Source: Dioscorea cayenensis subsp. rotundata (taxonomy: Eukaryota > Streptophyta > Magnoliopsida > Dioscoreales > Dioscoreaceae). From it: a DNA stretch of 64,000 nucleotides. The number at the start of each line of letters is the position of its first letter. Position 1 is the first letter of the stretch. The translations under genes and the position numbers were made by a program. Shown piece by piece: positions 51,966 through 63,568 of this stretch. The DNA lies in assembly GCF_009730915.1 (NCBI RefSeq), contig NC_052475.1:28395016-28459015 (forward strand), written 5' to 3'. The notes under the pieces were generated by a model. The model saw nothing but the letters and a program-made list of their open reading frames with translations. It made no database searches and had not been told where the DNA came from.

Positions 51966-53549
51966 CTAGCCATCACTTGCTTGAGAGAAGCACTGAAGCA
52001 GAACCTCATGAACCAACCTCTCAAAGTTAACAGTAGAAGTCCCAGTTGGTTCAGCTGCTCTGAAGGCTTTCTTCTTCAACTCCATGGCCTTCTTTCTCAT
52101 TTCTTCACCCTTCTCCCCTTCCATCAACTCCCTCACTTGTTTCTCAACCTCATCTCTCTTCACATCATTATCAATCTCCATTCCTAAACCCCATTCCACA
52201 CAAACATACCTGCAGTTTGTCTGTTGTTCAGCAAAGAATGGCCAAGAAATCATTGGAACTCCGGCGACGATGCTTTCAATAGTAGAGTTCCATCCACTGT
52301 GTGTCAAGAAGCCACCTATGGCCTGGTGGTTGAGAACCTCCTCTTGAGGACACCAAGTTGCCAGCATCCCTCTCCCATTGATCTCCTCCAAGAACTCTTG
52401 AGGAAGCACTGCACTGTCACCCTTCACCAGGTCTCCTCTAATAACCCACAAGAAGTCCAGTTTGCTGTTGGCCAATCCCCATGCAAACTCCACCAAATGC
52501 TCATTGCTCATCACTGTGATGCTCCCAAAGTTCACATACACCACTGACGCTTCCCTTCTTCCTTTTAACCATTCAAAACAACCAAACTCTTCTTTCCATA
52601 GGTTTGAGCCTAGTGATGAGTATAACTCGGCATCCATGATCATATTGTTGTTGAGCAAGGAGAGAGGGCCAATGGTGAAGATGGGAGGTAATTTGGAAAT
52701 GGACCTCATCGCATCAAGAACTGGTCCTTCTAATTCTTCAAAGGTGTTAAGAATGATAGCTGATGCCATGGATGCCCTCTTGGATTCTCGATTAAGGTAG
52801 TTTAGCAAAGTTTCCTTGGGGTCAGTCGTTCTCACAAAGGATGGAAAGTCCTTCAACCTCATGTTGTCCATCCCTGGTACTGTGGTGATGTGCATGTCTA
52901 GATATCCATTAGTGAGATCTTCTTCATCTGCATATGTTATAAATTTGAACCATGAAAAATAACATCAAATAAAATAAACACACAAGAAAAGAAAAGAAAA
53001 GAAAAGAAAGAGCTGATAATCAAAATATATATGTACTTAATTACTTTTCAAAGGGACAAGTCCTTGATCAATGAGATGCTGATAATGAAGGTACCCCATA
53101 AAACCACAAGCACTTGTGGTCCAAAACAAGACCTCAGGAACACCAAGTTGTTTAGCAGCATCAAGAGTGAAACTCATAACACCATCAGAAACTATGCAAG
53201 AAATAGGGGGATCATGATTGAGGTTGCTCAAAAGGTCAAGGAACGGAGCCAAGAAATTATTAGTAATGGATTCACAGAGTGCAAGGATATCTTGCGTCGC
53301 ATCCTCATTGGACGGTGGTAAGCCATCAGGGATAGACTTAAAGTCAAAACCAGGGACGCCGGAGATGGAGGAGACACCCCTGGACTTCAGAAGACGTTTG
53401 TGATTGAAGTGAGTGTTGACAAATGTTATGTGGAAGCCATTGGAGTGTAGAAGCTTGGCAAGCTTTAGCATGGGAGTTACATGGCCTTGTGCTGGGTATG
53501 GAATACACACTGCATGAGGCTTCTTCTTCGCTGGTATTAGAAACCCCAT
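51966..53549 (-). CDS. UGT85A: UDP-glycosyltransferase, UGT85 family (UGT copy A)
   Basis: Family 1 glycosyltransferase transferring a sugar from a UDP-sugar to small molecules; UGT85 members act on terpenols, cytokinins, cyanohydrins and phenolics, so the acceptor is not predictable. Exons: 53045-53549 and 51966-52927, separated by a 117-bp GT-AG intron in phase 1; 488 aa. Seen: [20 protein letters not shown] with catalytic H23, activating aspartate in CIVSDGVMSF (D122), LKDFPSFVRTTDP typical of UGT85, the PSPG box (about 360-403) with WCPQEEVLNHQ, HSGWNSTIES and WPFFAEQQTN; the last residue of the box is Gln, which usually goes with UDP-glucose. The intron position is the one common in UGT85 genes. 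A second copy (93% identical over the part seen) reads away from it 10 kb to the right. Confidence 0.94.
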
Positions 53550-53631
53550 TGTTTTCTTGCTTGATTAGTGCTTTGGATGAATGGTTTTTTTGCTTGCGTT
53601 TGAGAGCTTGAGATCTTAAATTTGCTCCATT

Positions 53632-53640
53632 GATATAATA
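53632..53640 (-). promoter_or_regulatory. Likely TATA box of UGT copy A
   Basis: TATTATATC on the minus strand about 85 bp upstream of the ATG at 53549. Many AT-rich alternatives exist, so this is tentative. Confidence 0.4.
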
Positions 53641-53649
53641 AATTTAATG

Positions 53650-54574
53650 GGTGAGGGTGGTGGGTTGCAACTTGCAAGTGTGTTATTTTATTATTATTTC
53701 TATTATATTATTTATTATTCCAAAAAGAGGTAATTTAAGTTAGAGCAACCCAAATCAAATTAAGGAGGGTGAACAAACTGATCAGTCATGTTCAGATATT
53801 CTTTTCTATTCAAAAATTATTTATTTATTTATTTACACTTACATTACGTCTTCATTCTGTTCAAATTCCATGTTAATTTCTTTGTAAAACTTTTTTTTTT
53901 TTAAATCAGTTTTAATATTTCTATATTATTGCCAAAAGTATAGTGTTAAACCAATAATTTATTTATAAAATCATTATTTATCACACATACAAGCAATGCA
54001 TCTAGCATCTATTTTAAATTAATAATGACGAGAAAAAATAATAAGAATAAAATTTAATAATACAATGCACCAAATTTTAGGTGATTGGAGCAATTTTAGA
54101 GTAGCAAAACATTAATGTATTGAAAGGAAGCCGAATATTTTCAATTAATAGTCACCAAATTATGATACGACTACTACCCAATTAAATCTTCCAAATGTCA
54201 CCTCTCTATTTTGTTGTTCTCTTCTCCATGTGTTTGATTCTTGAGGTTCTCTTCAAAACCAATAATATAAATATATATATATATTTGCTTTCCTTGATGC
54301 GGTGACCGTCATTATCTTCTTCATAAGCATATTGAAGAAAACATACAAAGTATCTTTTATCCCAATTAACAAATAAGACCTCCAAATCTCATTGCGTCAT
54401 GGCTTGTCTCACTATAACACCGCCTCTGCCTATTTTTTCAAAATATTATATATATATATATATATATATTATTTACAAGATTGGCCTGTGCAATTATAGT
54501 CAATGATGCACAATCACATGTCTTTTTTAAAAACAAAGCGGACTCCGTTAATTAATTTTTAAATATTAAGGAAA
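53650..54574. other. Intergenic upstream of UGT copy A, no gene seen
   Basis: AT-rich with (TA)n at 54449-54470. No coding feature. Confidence 0.5.
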
Positions 54575-55210
54575 ACTTATAATGCGGGATCCGTTTGATT
54601 TTTTTAAAAATAAAAAATAACCTATTTTTCATTTAAGTCTTTCTAAAAATTTTTTCATTTCACTTTCTCCAAATATTTTTTGAAAGATATTTTCCGTTCC
54701 CCACTTTCCTCACTTATACTAATTTACTTCTATTTTCATCTATATATTTTCATTTATAATTTTTTATAATAAATATTACATTTTTATTATAATGATTATG
54801 CTTACTAATAATTAAACCAAACTCACATGATATTAATAAAAGAAAATTACAACAAAATAAATGTATGCATATATTCCAAGAACATAGTAGCAAGGAAAAT
54901 AAAAAGTTTAAAACTCACTATAGTCACACCGTTGTGCTTGCAAATTAATGCACTAACTATCATAAATGGTGGTGTCATTTCATCTAGCATGAAAAAATGG
55001 TTTTCACCATCAAATTGACAAACATAAAAATTATATGTTGCTTATTGATTTTTTTATATTATTTTTTAGTGAATATTTTGAAGAACTTAAATGAAAAATA
55101 TATTATTTCTTTATATTAGAGAGTGAAATGAAAAAATATTTAGAAGAACTTAAATGAAAAATATATTATTTCTTTATATTAAAAAATCAAACGGGTCCCA
55201 TATTATAAGT
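54575..55210. mobile_element. MITE with ~92-bp terminal inverted repeats, 636 bp
   Basis: Left arm ACTTATAATGCGGGATCCGT then TTGATTTTTTT, CATTTAAGTCTTTCTAAA and TTTTTTCATTTCACT. The right arm read on the opposite strand gives ACTTATAATATGGGACCCGT, TTGATTTTTTAA, CATTTAAGTTCTTCTAAA and TTTTTTCATTTCACT. Arms are about 85% alike. The right arm contains a 36-bp internal direct duplication (GAACTTAAATGAAAAATATA at about 55083 and 55146). No coding part. Target duplication unclear, so superfamily unassigned. Confidence 0.75.
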
Positions 55211-55855
55211 TTTTTTTAAAGAAATATATATTTTGTGCGATCTTGTAGATTAAAAAAAAATTACAATATTTTTTTTTAAAAAAAAAAAAGCATACCTCCG
55301 CGTCTATTATGCTTAATTTCCCAATGGCACCTCACCACATCAACTTCAATAACTTAGCAGCCATGAAATTATTAGCATATATTTATCTCAAAGTCACCTC
55401 CTTTTCCTAAGTAGACTTTTGTATATTTTATTATTACATTTTTTTTAGTGACACCTTAATTATAATATATATTTGGGTGAGAAGGTAAATTTTATCACAT
55501 GCTTTATAAGATCTCATTCAAATTTATTCAGTGACAACATTGTGAAACTTATGTGTACCTTGGGATGGTTCAAGAGTTACGGCTTAATTTTTTAATACAT
55601 GCCATAAGGTCACAAATTATTTTTTTGTATGTCCATTTTTGGAGTTCAAATTGATACTTGTATAGATAATCGAGTCCAATTAAGCATCGGTTATCACGTA
55701 ATAAGCAAGGTAAAGTGAATAGATAATCACTAAACTATTTGGGATATCCTACTTCAATCATCTAATGATAAAAAAATTTAATTGGATTAGTAATTTTTTA
55801 TTTTTGTCCAATAAGATTACTAAGACCTATAGCGTTAACGGCATGCTGACATGAC
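55211..55855. other. Intergenic, no gene seen
   Basis: AT-rich spacer between the MITE and the hAT-type element. Confidence 0.5.
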
Positions 55856-55863
55856 AATCCACA

Positions 55864-56567
55864 CAGGGGCAGAACCAAGGGGCTAGTAGGGGCTGAAACC
55901 TCCTCGGTGTCTATGATAATGGTTCTAGTTTACTATATTTAACTTAATGTAAAATAAAATCTTTGAACATATTAGCTCAAAAGGATGTGATATTAGTTCA
56001 AATCCTCAAAGTTGCATGGTTTTCACATTTTTTTTTAAATTACTATGATTTCAAAATTTTTAATAAAAATTATAAAAAATAAAAAAAAAATCATATATAT
56101 AAAAATTTAGTAATTAAAAAAATTAATTAATAATGAGGCTCAATAAATATATTATAACATTTATGTATGTTACAATGTACCATATTTGCTAGAGTGAAAC
56201 AATAAATTATGATTTTTTATAAACAATAGTTTAGTTATCTATAATAGGACGGATCAATTTTATCATGTTTTTAAAAAATACAAATTTGCGAGATGAGATG
56301 TAGTTATTTTTTATTAGTTGAATTGTTGAAAATTCAAATGTAGTTACTTCTTATTAGTTAAATTGTTAAAAATCTCGTATGCTTGCTATCGGTAATAACA
56401 AAAATTAAAATTATATATTATATTTTTTCAATATATATATTCAATAATTTTTATATTAGCACATTATTTTTCATTGCAGATAATTATATTGTTGGATGAT
56501 TTTTTTATTTATTACACTTTGTTTTTAGGCTCCAACCCCCTATCATCAAGTCCGGGTTTCACCACTG
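55864..56567. mobile_element. Non-autonomous hAT-type transposon, 704 bp
   Basis: Flanked by perfect 8-bp duplications AATCCACA (55856-55863 and 56568-56575). Ends: CAGGGGCAGAACC at the left, CAGTGGTGAAACC on the opposite strand at the right, the CAGNGGNG(A/G)ANCC type of plant hAT ends. Near the left end a tRNA-like stretch (TAGCTCAAAAGG then TAGTTCAAATCC, about 55973-56010) may be an older SINE piece. The interior is AT-rich with no transposase. Confidence 0.82.
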
Positions 56568-56971
56568 AATCCACATCACATGCTACTAGTTGTGTCAACA
56601 ACATCATAAACGCCACAATGAAGCAAGTTTTTTTTTTTTTTTTCGTTACTACTTTTTCTTTATGCTGTGTTGACACAGCCATAAGCATCTCTCTCTTTCA
56701 TTTTCCTTTTCTTTTTTTTTTCAATGTTAACTCTTGTTTTATGGTTGTTGATATTCATTAAGTTGTTGTTAGAGAAGAGACGTTAATGATGGTGATGAGT
56801 TATTATGGCGGTGATTTGATTTTAAAGACAGGCTCACATGGCAAGGCTTTCAAGCCTTCAATGATCTAATTGGACGGAAATAATAAGTTAATTAGTGACA
56901 TAATTGAGTTTTTTTAATACTTCGGTAACTAAATTAAAATATCTTGACAAATTTAATGACTATAAGTGTGA

Positions 56972-59470
56972 TTTACCCATAATAATAAATTCTTTCACCA
57001 AGTCGCAAATGGCAGGAGAAATAAAAATCACATACCTCGTATTCTTCAAAATGGCAATTGGATTGACGGAAATTTTCAAATTGGTAGAATCTTCACTGAT
57101 CACTACCGATCTGTCTTTGGTACTTCTTTGCCAAATAGATTCCTCCTGGACTGGCATTTTCTTTTTGAATATAAAGAAAGAATTGATCTCTCTCAGCTTG
57201 AACTTCCTTTCACTACCGATGAAATCAAACAAGCTATTTTTGGACTTAACCCTGACAAAGCTCCCGGTCCGGATGGCTTCCCTATTTTCAACTTTCAAAA
57301 ACATTGGACCATTCTCCAAGACACTCTTGTTAAACTCTGCGAGGATTTTTTCGAAGGCACCATCAACCTCGAACGTATTAACTGGATACATATTGCTCTT
57401 ATTGCAAAAAATAACACGCCTGGTAATGTGACGGACTTTCGTCCCATCAGCCTTATCAATTCCACATGTAAAATTATTTCCAAAATCCTTGCCAATCGCC
57501 TCAGTGATGTTATTAGTTTGCTTGTTGATGAATCACAATCCGGATTTATCAAAGGCAGATGCATTGCGGACAATATTGTCGGTGCACAAGAAATCATTTT
57601 CAATTTACAAAAACGAAAACGTCTTGGTTACATCTTTAAAGTGGATTTCGCAAAAGCTTTCGACTCTCTTGACTGGAATTTTCTGCTCGAAATCCTTGCA
57701 GCTAGAGGCTTTGGACCTAAATGGATCTCCTGGGTTCACTCCATTCTCAGTACTTCCAAGGCCCAATTTATTATCAATGGAACGACTCAGGGATACATCC
57801 GGTGTAAAAGAGGCCTGAGGCAAGGCGATCCTCTTTCCCCATTGCTCTTCGCCCTTGCCGCTGACGTTTTGAGCGCCATGTTCTTCCACGCTCTTAAATC
57901 TAAAGTCTTGGTGGGTGTCCCCTTGAATCATACCGACAACACTTGTCACTTCCAATATGCTGACGACCTTCTTATTTTTTCCACTGGAGGGCAAGAAGAT
58001 CTTCATATCATCAAACTAATCCTGTATCTTTATGAGGGGTCATCTGGCTTAACCATTAATTATTCGAAAAGCTGCTTGTACTCCTCTAACTACGGCTTCC
58101 AACCTCATCACTCCTCAGCTAGAATCCTAAGTTGCTCCCGAAGTTGTCTCCCAATTACCTACTTAGGAGTTCCTCTTTCTGGTCGTAGACCCAAACGAAA
58201 TGACTGGGAAAGACTCATTGACATGGTTCGCTCTAGACTTACTTCTTGGAAAGCAAATTACTTATCACTTGGTGGACGCTTAACGCTCATTAACTCTGTC
58301 CTATCCACTGTTCCTGTTTATTGGATGTCGGTATTCAAGCTACCCGCTTGGGTGATTAAAAAAATTGACAAAATTCAGAGAGATTTTCTTTGGAAAGGCC
58401 CCAATCTGGGACCCAAAGGAGTCAGATTGATTGCCTGGAACAGAATCACCAGACCGCGGGAAATCGGAGGCTGGGGAATCCTTAACCTTCAGACCTTCAA
58501 CAACGCTTTACTAGGAAAGTGGTGGTGGAAATTATCCTACAACCCAAACAGCTGTTGGGCCAAAATTGTCCATGCTAATTATTCTATAAATGACACTAAT
58601 GGAATTCTTTCCCACATTCCTCCCAGAAATAAATCCTTTTTTTGGGCAGGAGTGACCTCCACTTTACCCCCATTCCGGTCGTGTATCATGAAAACTATAA
58701 GAAGTGGTTCGAACACTTCACTTTGGTCTGATCGTTGGCACGCTGGAATCTTACTTAAAGATTGTTGGCCCGATCTCTTCCATGATTGTACTGTCCCTTG
58801 GATTACCATCATGCAATTCTCCCAATTTCTAAACAATCCTGAGCTTCTATTCTCCACTTCCACCCCTGATATGTTAACTGCTCTTCTTGAAATCATCCCT
58901 GACTGTTCTCATATTCATGATGATATCCACACTTGGACCCTTGAAAAAAGTGGCAAGTTCACAGTCAAATCCTTTTATAATTTTCTCATTGATGGTGGAA
59001 TACGCAGCTCGCTTTACCCCCTTTTCTGGAAAAATCGTTGCCCTAGCAAAATCACTCTTTTCTGCTGGCTTGCTAGGGAGGACAAAATCCTCACTCTAGT
59101 AAATCTTTTCAAGAAAGGTTACAACTTTCAAAACTCCACTGATACCTGTGTCCTTTGCCACAGTGCCTCCGAGAATCTTCAACATCTTTTCATCGACTGT
59201 GTTTTCTCCAAACGCATCTGGGCATTTTTTTTCTCAAATTTTAGAATTACACTCTCTTCCACAGACAATTCCCTTATTGTGGACCAATTGGATACCATCC
59301 TTAGCCCCTCAACACCGAATCCTCTGGGATCTCACTTCCCGTGCAATATTGTGGAATGTCTGGCTCGAAAGAAACAATCGCATATTTCATTTGATTGCAT
59401 CTTCGCATCTCAATATTATTTATACAACTCGCTAATATGCTTCTCTGGCTCTCTACAATACTGCGAGTAG
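56972..59470 (+). pseudogene. LINE ORF2 fragment: reverse transcriptase and zf-RVT region
   Basis: One long frame. Seen in order: LNPDKAPGPDGFP, TDFRPISLINSTCKIISKIL, SGFIKGRCIADNI, motif A KVDFAKAFDSLDW, motif B KRGLRQGDPLSPLLFALAAD, catalytic FQYADDLLIF (YADD codons 57956-57967), LTINYSKS and TYLGVPL, then a thumb and the zf-RVT domain (LFWKNRCPSKITLFCWLARE, then CVLCHSASENLQHLFIDC). After about 59310 the expected tail (ILWDLTSRAILWNVWLERNN) is in another frame, so a 1-base indel lies near 59300-59320 and a stop follows. Lack of the endonuclease and this shift make it inactive. Upstream of 57128 the frame extends without ATG. Confidence 0.9.
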
Positions 59471-59795
59471 GTATCAACAAAAATCTCAATGAAGCATCAC
59501 GTGAAAAATCAAGCGCCACTCAACTTCTATAGCGCTAGAACCTCTAATCCTACTAGCGGCTCCCGACCACAATGCAGCCCTCAGGGAGTAGTTCTCCTTC
59601 TACATTTCTAGACAGGCCTGAGATGCCAGACGATATCTTCCGCCTGCTTAGACTCTTATTTACTTTCTGCTTCCATGTTTTTTAGTTGTACTTTGTTCCT
59701 CACTTCTAGTGAGAGGACTTAACTATTTGTACTTTTATCTTTTCCTTCGATAAATCAGTGGTTTATCCACTCTTTTTTTCAAAAAGATGATAGGA
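56972..59795 (+). mobile_element. 5'-truncated L1-type LINE retrotransposon
   Basis: The element starts inside ORF2: the endonuclease is absent and the reading frame opens right after a host stop (TGA 56969-56971) with NKFFHQVANGRRNKN, a linker normally found between endonuclease and reverse transcriptase. The 3' UTR carries ATAAATCAGTGGTTTATCCA before a T-run and short A-run at about 59790. No convincing target duplication was seen. It sits between the two UGT copies. Confidence 0.88.
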
Positions 59796-62700
59796 GCAAT
59801 GTTTTTAAACCTTTCTCACATATTTTATAAATATTTAAAGTTCAAATAGATCTTAGTTTATACGATTTAATTTGTTTTTTTATTGCAGTATTGTTTTACA
59901 ATCTAAGTTTTAAATAATTATAAGAAATATTTTGAATATATAATTTATTATTAATCAAAAAAATTTCATTTATATTATATTAACTTTTCCACCTTGAGCT
60001 AGGCTCCTAGCCCCGGCCGGCTTCTTTTTTATTTGGTCACAAGCATTGGCGGAGTTAGCCCCCTATGTTTTACAAAATCTACTATATAATATAAAAAATG
60101 TATAATAGTTTTATTAATTTTAAAAAAATCCTTATTACCAACCCCGATTTTAAGAAATCCCCTTATTTATATAATAGTTTTATTAATTAAAAAATATTTA
60201 TTACCAACCCCCATTTTTACAAAATCCCTTACATAATATAAAAATTATAAAAATCTTTATTATCTCCAACAAATTTTTTAAAAATAAGAAAACAATTAAA
60301 AAATTAGTTTATTTATTTATAATAAAAATCTAAATAAAATGAATTAAGTAGTTTAAAATAAAGTAAGTATTTATATTTAGATGCCAATTGGTTTTTTTTT
60401 ACAAATTAGTATAGATAATCTAAAAATATTATAAAAATATTTATTTTAGAAAAACATATTTATAAAATTTTATTATTTAATCTCCTAACATTCAGAGGTT
60501 ATGTAGTAAAAAAATTGTAAAAAATTATTGTTCTACAACTTATTTTTCTATAAATTAGTATATATATTATTTTTTTAAAAAAAATTAGAAAAATATTTAT
60601 AAAATATATTATTTTGTCTCCTTCAATTATTACTAGTACTCAATAAAAAAATCATTTTTCTCTAAAAAAATTCCCCCCATAAAAATTCTGCCTCCGGTAA
60701 TAAAGCTCCTTCTCTCTCTTCCAAATTTGTTACTAACATATTTTTTAAACAAATAATATTTAATATACAGTGTAGTTATATTGAAAATTTTGAAATTTTA
60801 AGATATCAAAATTAATTAATAATCTTATCTAGTCTAAAGACCAATAATAATTTTAACCAAGAGCAATTTAAACAAAATTAAAATAAATACTTTGTCAATT
60901 AATTTCCCATTTGTCTATCATGTTTTTTTAATACATTTAGGAAACGTATAGTAGCAAATTACTACTTTTCCTAATTATGACCCTTTTTTTTCTCCAATAT
61001 GCAGTTTCACATCAGTAAGTCAAAAGTTTATCTTACTAGTAAAAGTTATCAGGAAGAGATCTCAATAAAAATTAAGATAATACTTTCCATGTTTTAATGC
61101 TGACTTTTGTCAGCAATATGAAAATTAGCGATAAAAATGAAGTTGTACTCGTGCCTAAATTTCGAAAATATCAATCAAACAATTATATATATATATATAT
61201 AAATAATTAGTTTCCTAAATTTATATTAAATGAAGCGGCACTTATTGGATTGTGTGGTTATGTCATACATGACCATTGGCCGTTCAGTTGAACTTGTCAA
61301 CATTTGCAACATGAAGAAAAGGATTATTATAGGACACAACCCATTTGCTAAAATATTTGGACGTACTCTTTGTCAATTCACTTTCTCACGTATTCTGTAC
61401 TTTAATATTTTTTTTCATTTTGATATCTCGACGGAACCTCCCACTCTGCGACGAAGAAAAGAACTTAAGGACAAGTGAAAGCCAATTAAAACAAGTTTTT
61501 AACTTTGTGTGATGTCTAATTCCTAATTATGATGAACTAATACCCACTATCTCCACTATCTATGAACTATGATTAAAGGGTCTTATTTGTCAGCCCCTTG
61601 TGATGCTAATGAGCAAGTTTCTTTAGTATTTCCTCTCTTGTTAGATTTTTTTATACGAGTTTCATATATTTTTTTAATTATAATCCTTTTTTAGTAGTGC
61701 TATTTTTTTTAAAATAAAATGAATAAATCATGAATTTATTGAAAAAACTGGAGTAGTGCCGTTTTTTTTACACCCTATTTTCTATTTTGTATTTTTGTTT
61801 TGTTTCAATAATTTATAATTTATACGGACAAAGTACAAAATTTAAAATATTATATTATAAAAGAGTTGAATATTTGATTTTTCAATTAAAGAAAATATTT
61901 GAACAAGCTTTTTAATGGTGGAAGTAATAATTCTTGCCTTTATCCCAAAGATATTATAGTTATATATTTGTGGTTGAAAATTGTGGGCAAGTTCGAAATA
62001 TCTTAAAATAAATTCAATTTTATGTAAGTTCAATTTAAGAAAAGAGTACAAAAATGTTGCATTTAATAAAATATTATAGTATTCATTTAAAAATTTATAC
62101 CATATCAATATCAATAAAATATTGACTTTTTCAAATAAGTACTCATAAAATCAGGTGTCAATGGAAGAAAAATCTGCCTTTCAATAGAACCTTATTGACA
62201 ACTACTACAGCTAATGGAAGTAAATAAAAATAAAAATAAATAAAAATAAAAAAATAACAATAATAATAGTGGATGAGTAGTGCAAATTAAATCCATTGTA
62301 CCACAATATTATGTAAATATATTATATCAATATTAGTTATTTACTATTTATGATGTCTTTTGTGAAATTTCTCACATCTCGAGATTATAAAATAGAGAGA
62401 TTTAGCATTGTGGGATTATGGTCATTGAGATATTATCTTAAGCACATATGACAATGCCTAATTATTTCATGTGTTAACTTGCTTCAAATGATAAATCTCT
62501 AAGGGTCATTAAATCACCGTAACAAATACACCATTATATTTATATGTTTATTTGATACTTTCTTATGAGACGGAGATTGTTACTTTCGTCAAATATATAT
62601 ATATATATATATATATATAATAAAACCTTCCTTAAAATTTAGTAAAACTAAAGCACTACCGCGACAAATTAAAACATTACCGTTTTTGTTTATTTTTACC

Positions 62701-63471
62701 CAAAAAGAAAAAATAGAAAAAAGTGTCAGACATGATACAAAATAAGAAACAAAAATATTCCAATTTACAGTAAGAAAATGTAATGGTTACCAAATTTAAA
62801 TATCACGTTTTTGTTGAAAACATAGTGAACAATGAAAACTTTTTCATTAATTGTTCATCCCCTAAATAATTGAAGAATATACTTTTCTTATTCTTATTTT
62901 CCAATATATTTTTTAGAAAAAAAATTCAATTTTTTTATCAGGGTCTATTTTTAATATTTGTTAATTTATAATTATTATCCAAATATTTTATTTAATTTTT
63001 GTAATTGCTTGTTTTAATAAAACAAGCCATTTAGTTTATGGAAAAAAATACATTAACTTTTTCTCAGTATATATAGACATCAAAAACTCAGTCCAATACA
63101 AATACATCAAAAGTTCTATAGATCGTACATCAAAACTTATGACTATTGTAAAAAACAAATTCTTTAAAAACTATAAACCAATATAAAATACACATATTTA
63201 AATAATCTATATACTTAGTAAACAAATGTGTACCATGACAACCACAAACCCCAAAAATATAATATATAAAATTAGCAATTAAGTGCCGACCTTACTCTTC
63301 TTTTTACTGTTCTTTTATTAACCCAGCTCGCTATCCAATTAAGCAAATCCAAGTCTATCCAGATTTCATTTCTCAGTTATTGGTCAAAGTAAACCTCTCT
63401 GAAAGCACATTAAAAAAGTAAAACAAAAAATAAAACAGCATCCTTAATTGCACCATCCTAGCCTCCTCATT
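59796..63471. other. Intergenic, no gene seen
   Basis: Very AT-rich. Degenerate repeats of CTTATTACCAACCCC and TATAATAGTTTTATTAATT occur around 60100-60200; (TA)n at 61186-61201 and 62588-62610. An 82-codon open frame at 61230-61478 has no recognisable homology and non-coding composition. Confidence 0.5.
60044..60698. mobile_element. Possible hAT-type element, degraded
   Basis: The left end CATTGGCGGAGTTAGCCCCC and, on the opposite strand, the right end TTACCGGAGGCAGAATTTTT look like diverged plant hAT ends (TGGCGGAG core). No 8-bp target duplication was found, so the pairing is uncertain. Confidence 0.3.
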
Positions 63472-63480
63472 CTATATTAA
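63472..63480 (+). promoter_or_regulatory. Likely TATA box of UGT copy B
   Basis: CTATATTAA about 95 bp upstream of the ATG at 63569, in a less AT-rich stretch that contrasts with the DNA further left. Confidence 0.5.
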
Positions 63481-63568
63481 GGGAGCAAACTCAAGTTCTC
63501 AAGGTCATAAGCTCAATCAAAAGCCATTCACCCAAAAACTACATCAATTGAAGCATACACACATCTAG

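Noticed and set aside
56904-57431. 175-codon plus-strand frame overlapping the LINE
   Set aside because: It is a shadow of the reverse transcriptase frame, which alone carries the domain motifs.
56940-59830. Target-site duplication of the LINE
   Set aside because: I compared sequence before about 56975 with sequence after about 59790 and found no convincing repeat of 8 bases or more.
61230-61478. 82-codon open frame near 61.3 kb
   Set aside because: No similarity recognised, no promoter-like context, and the length is expected by chance in this much sequence.
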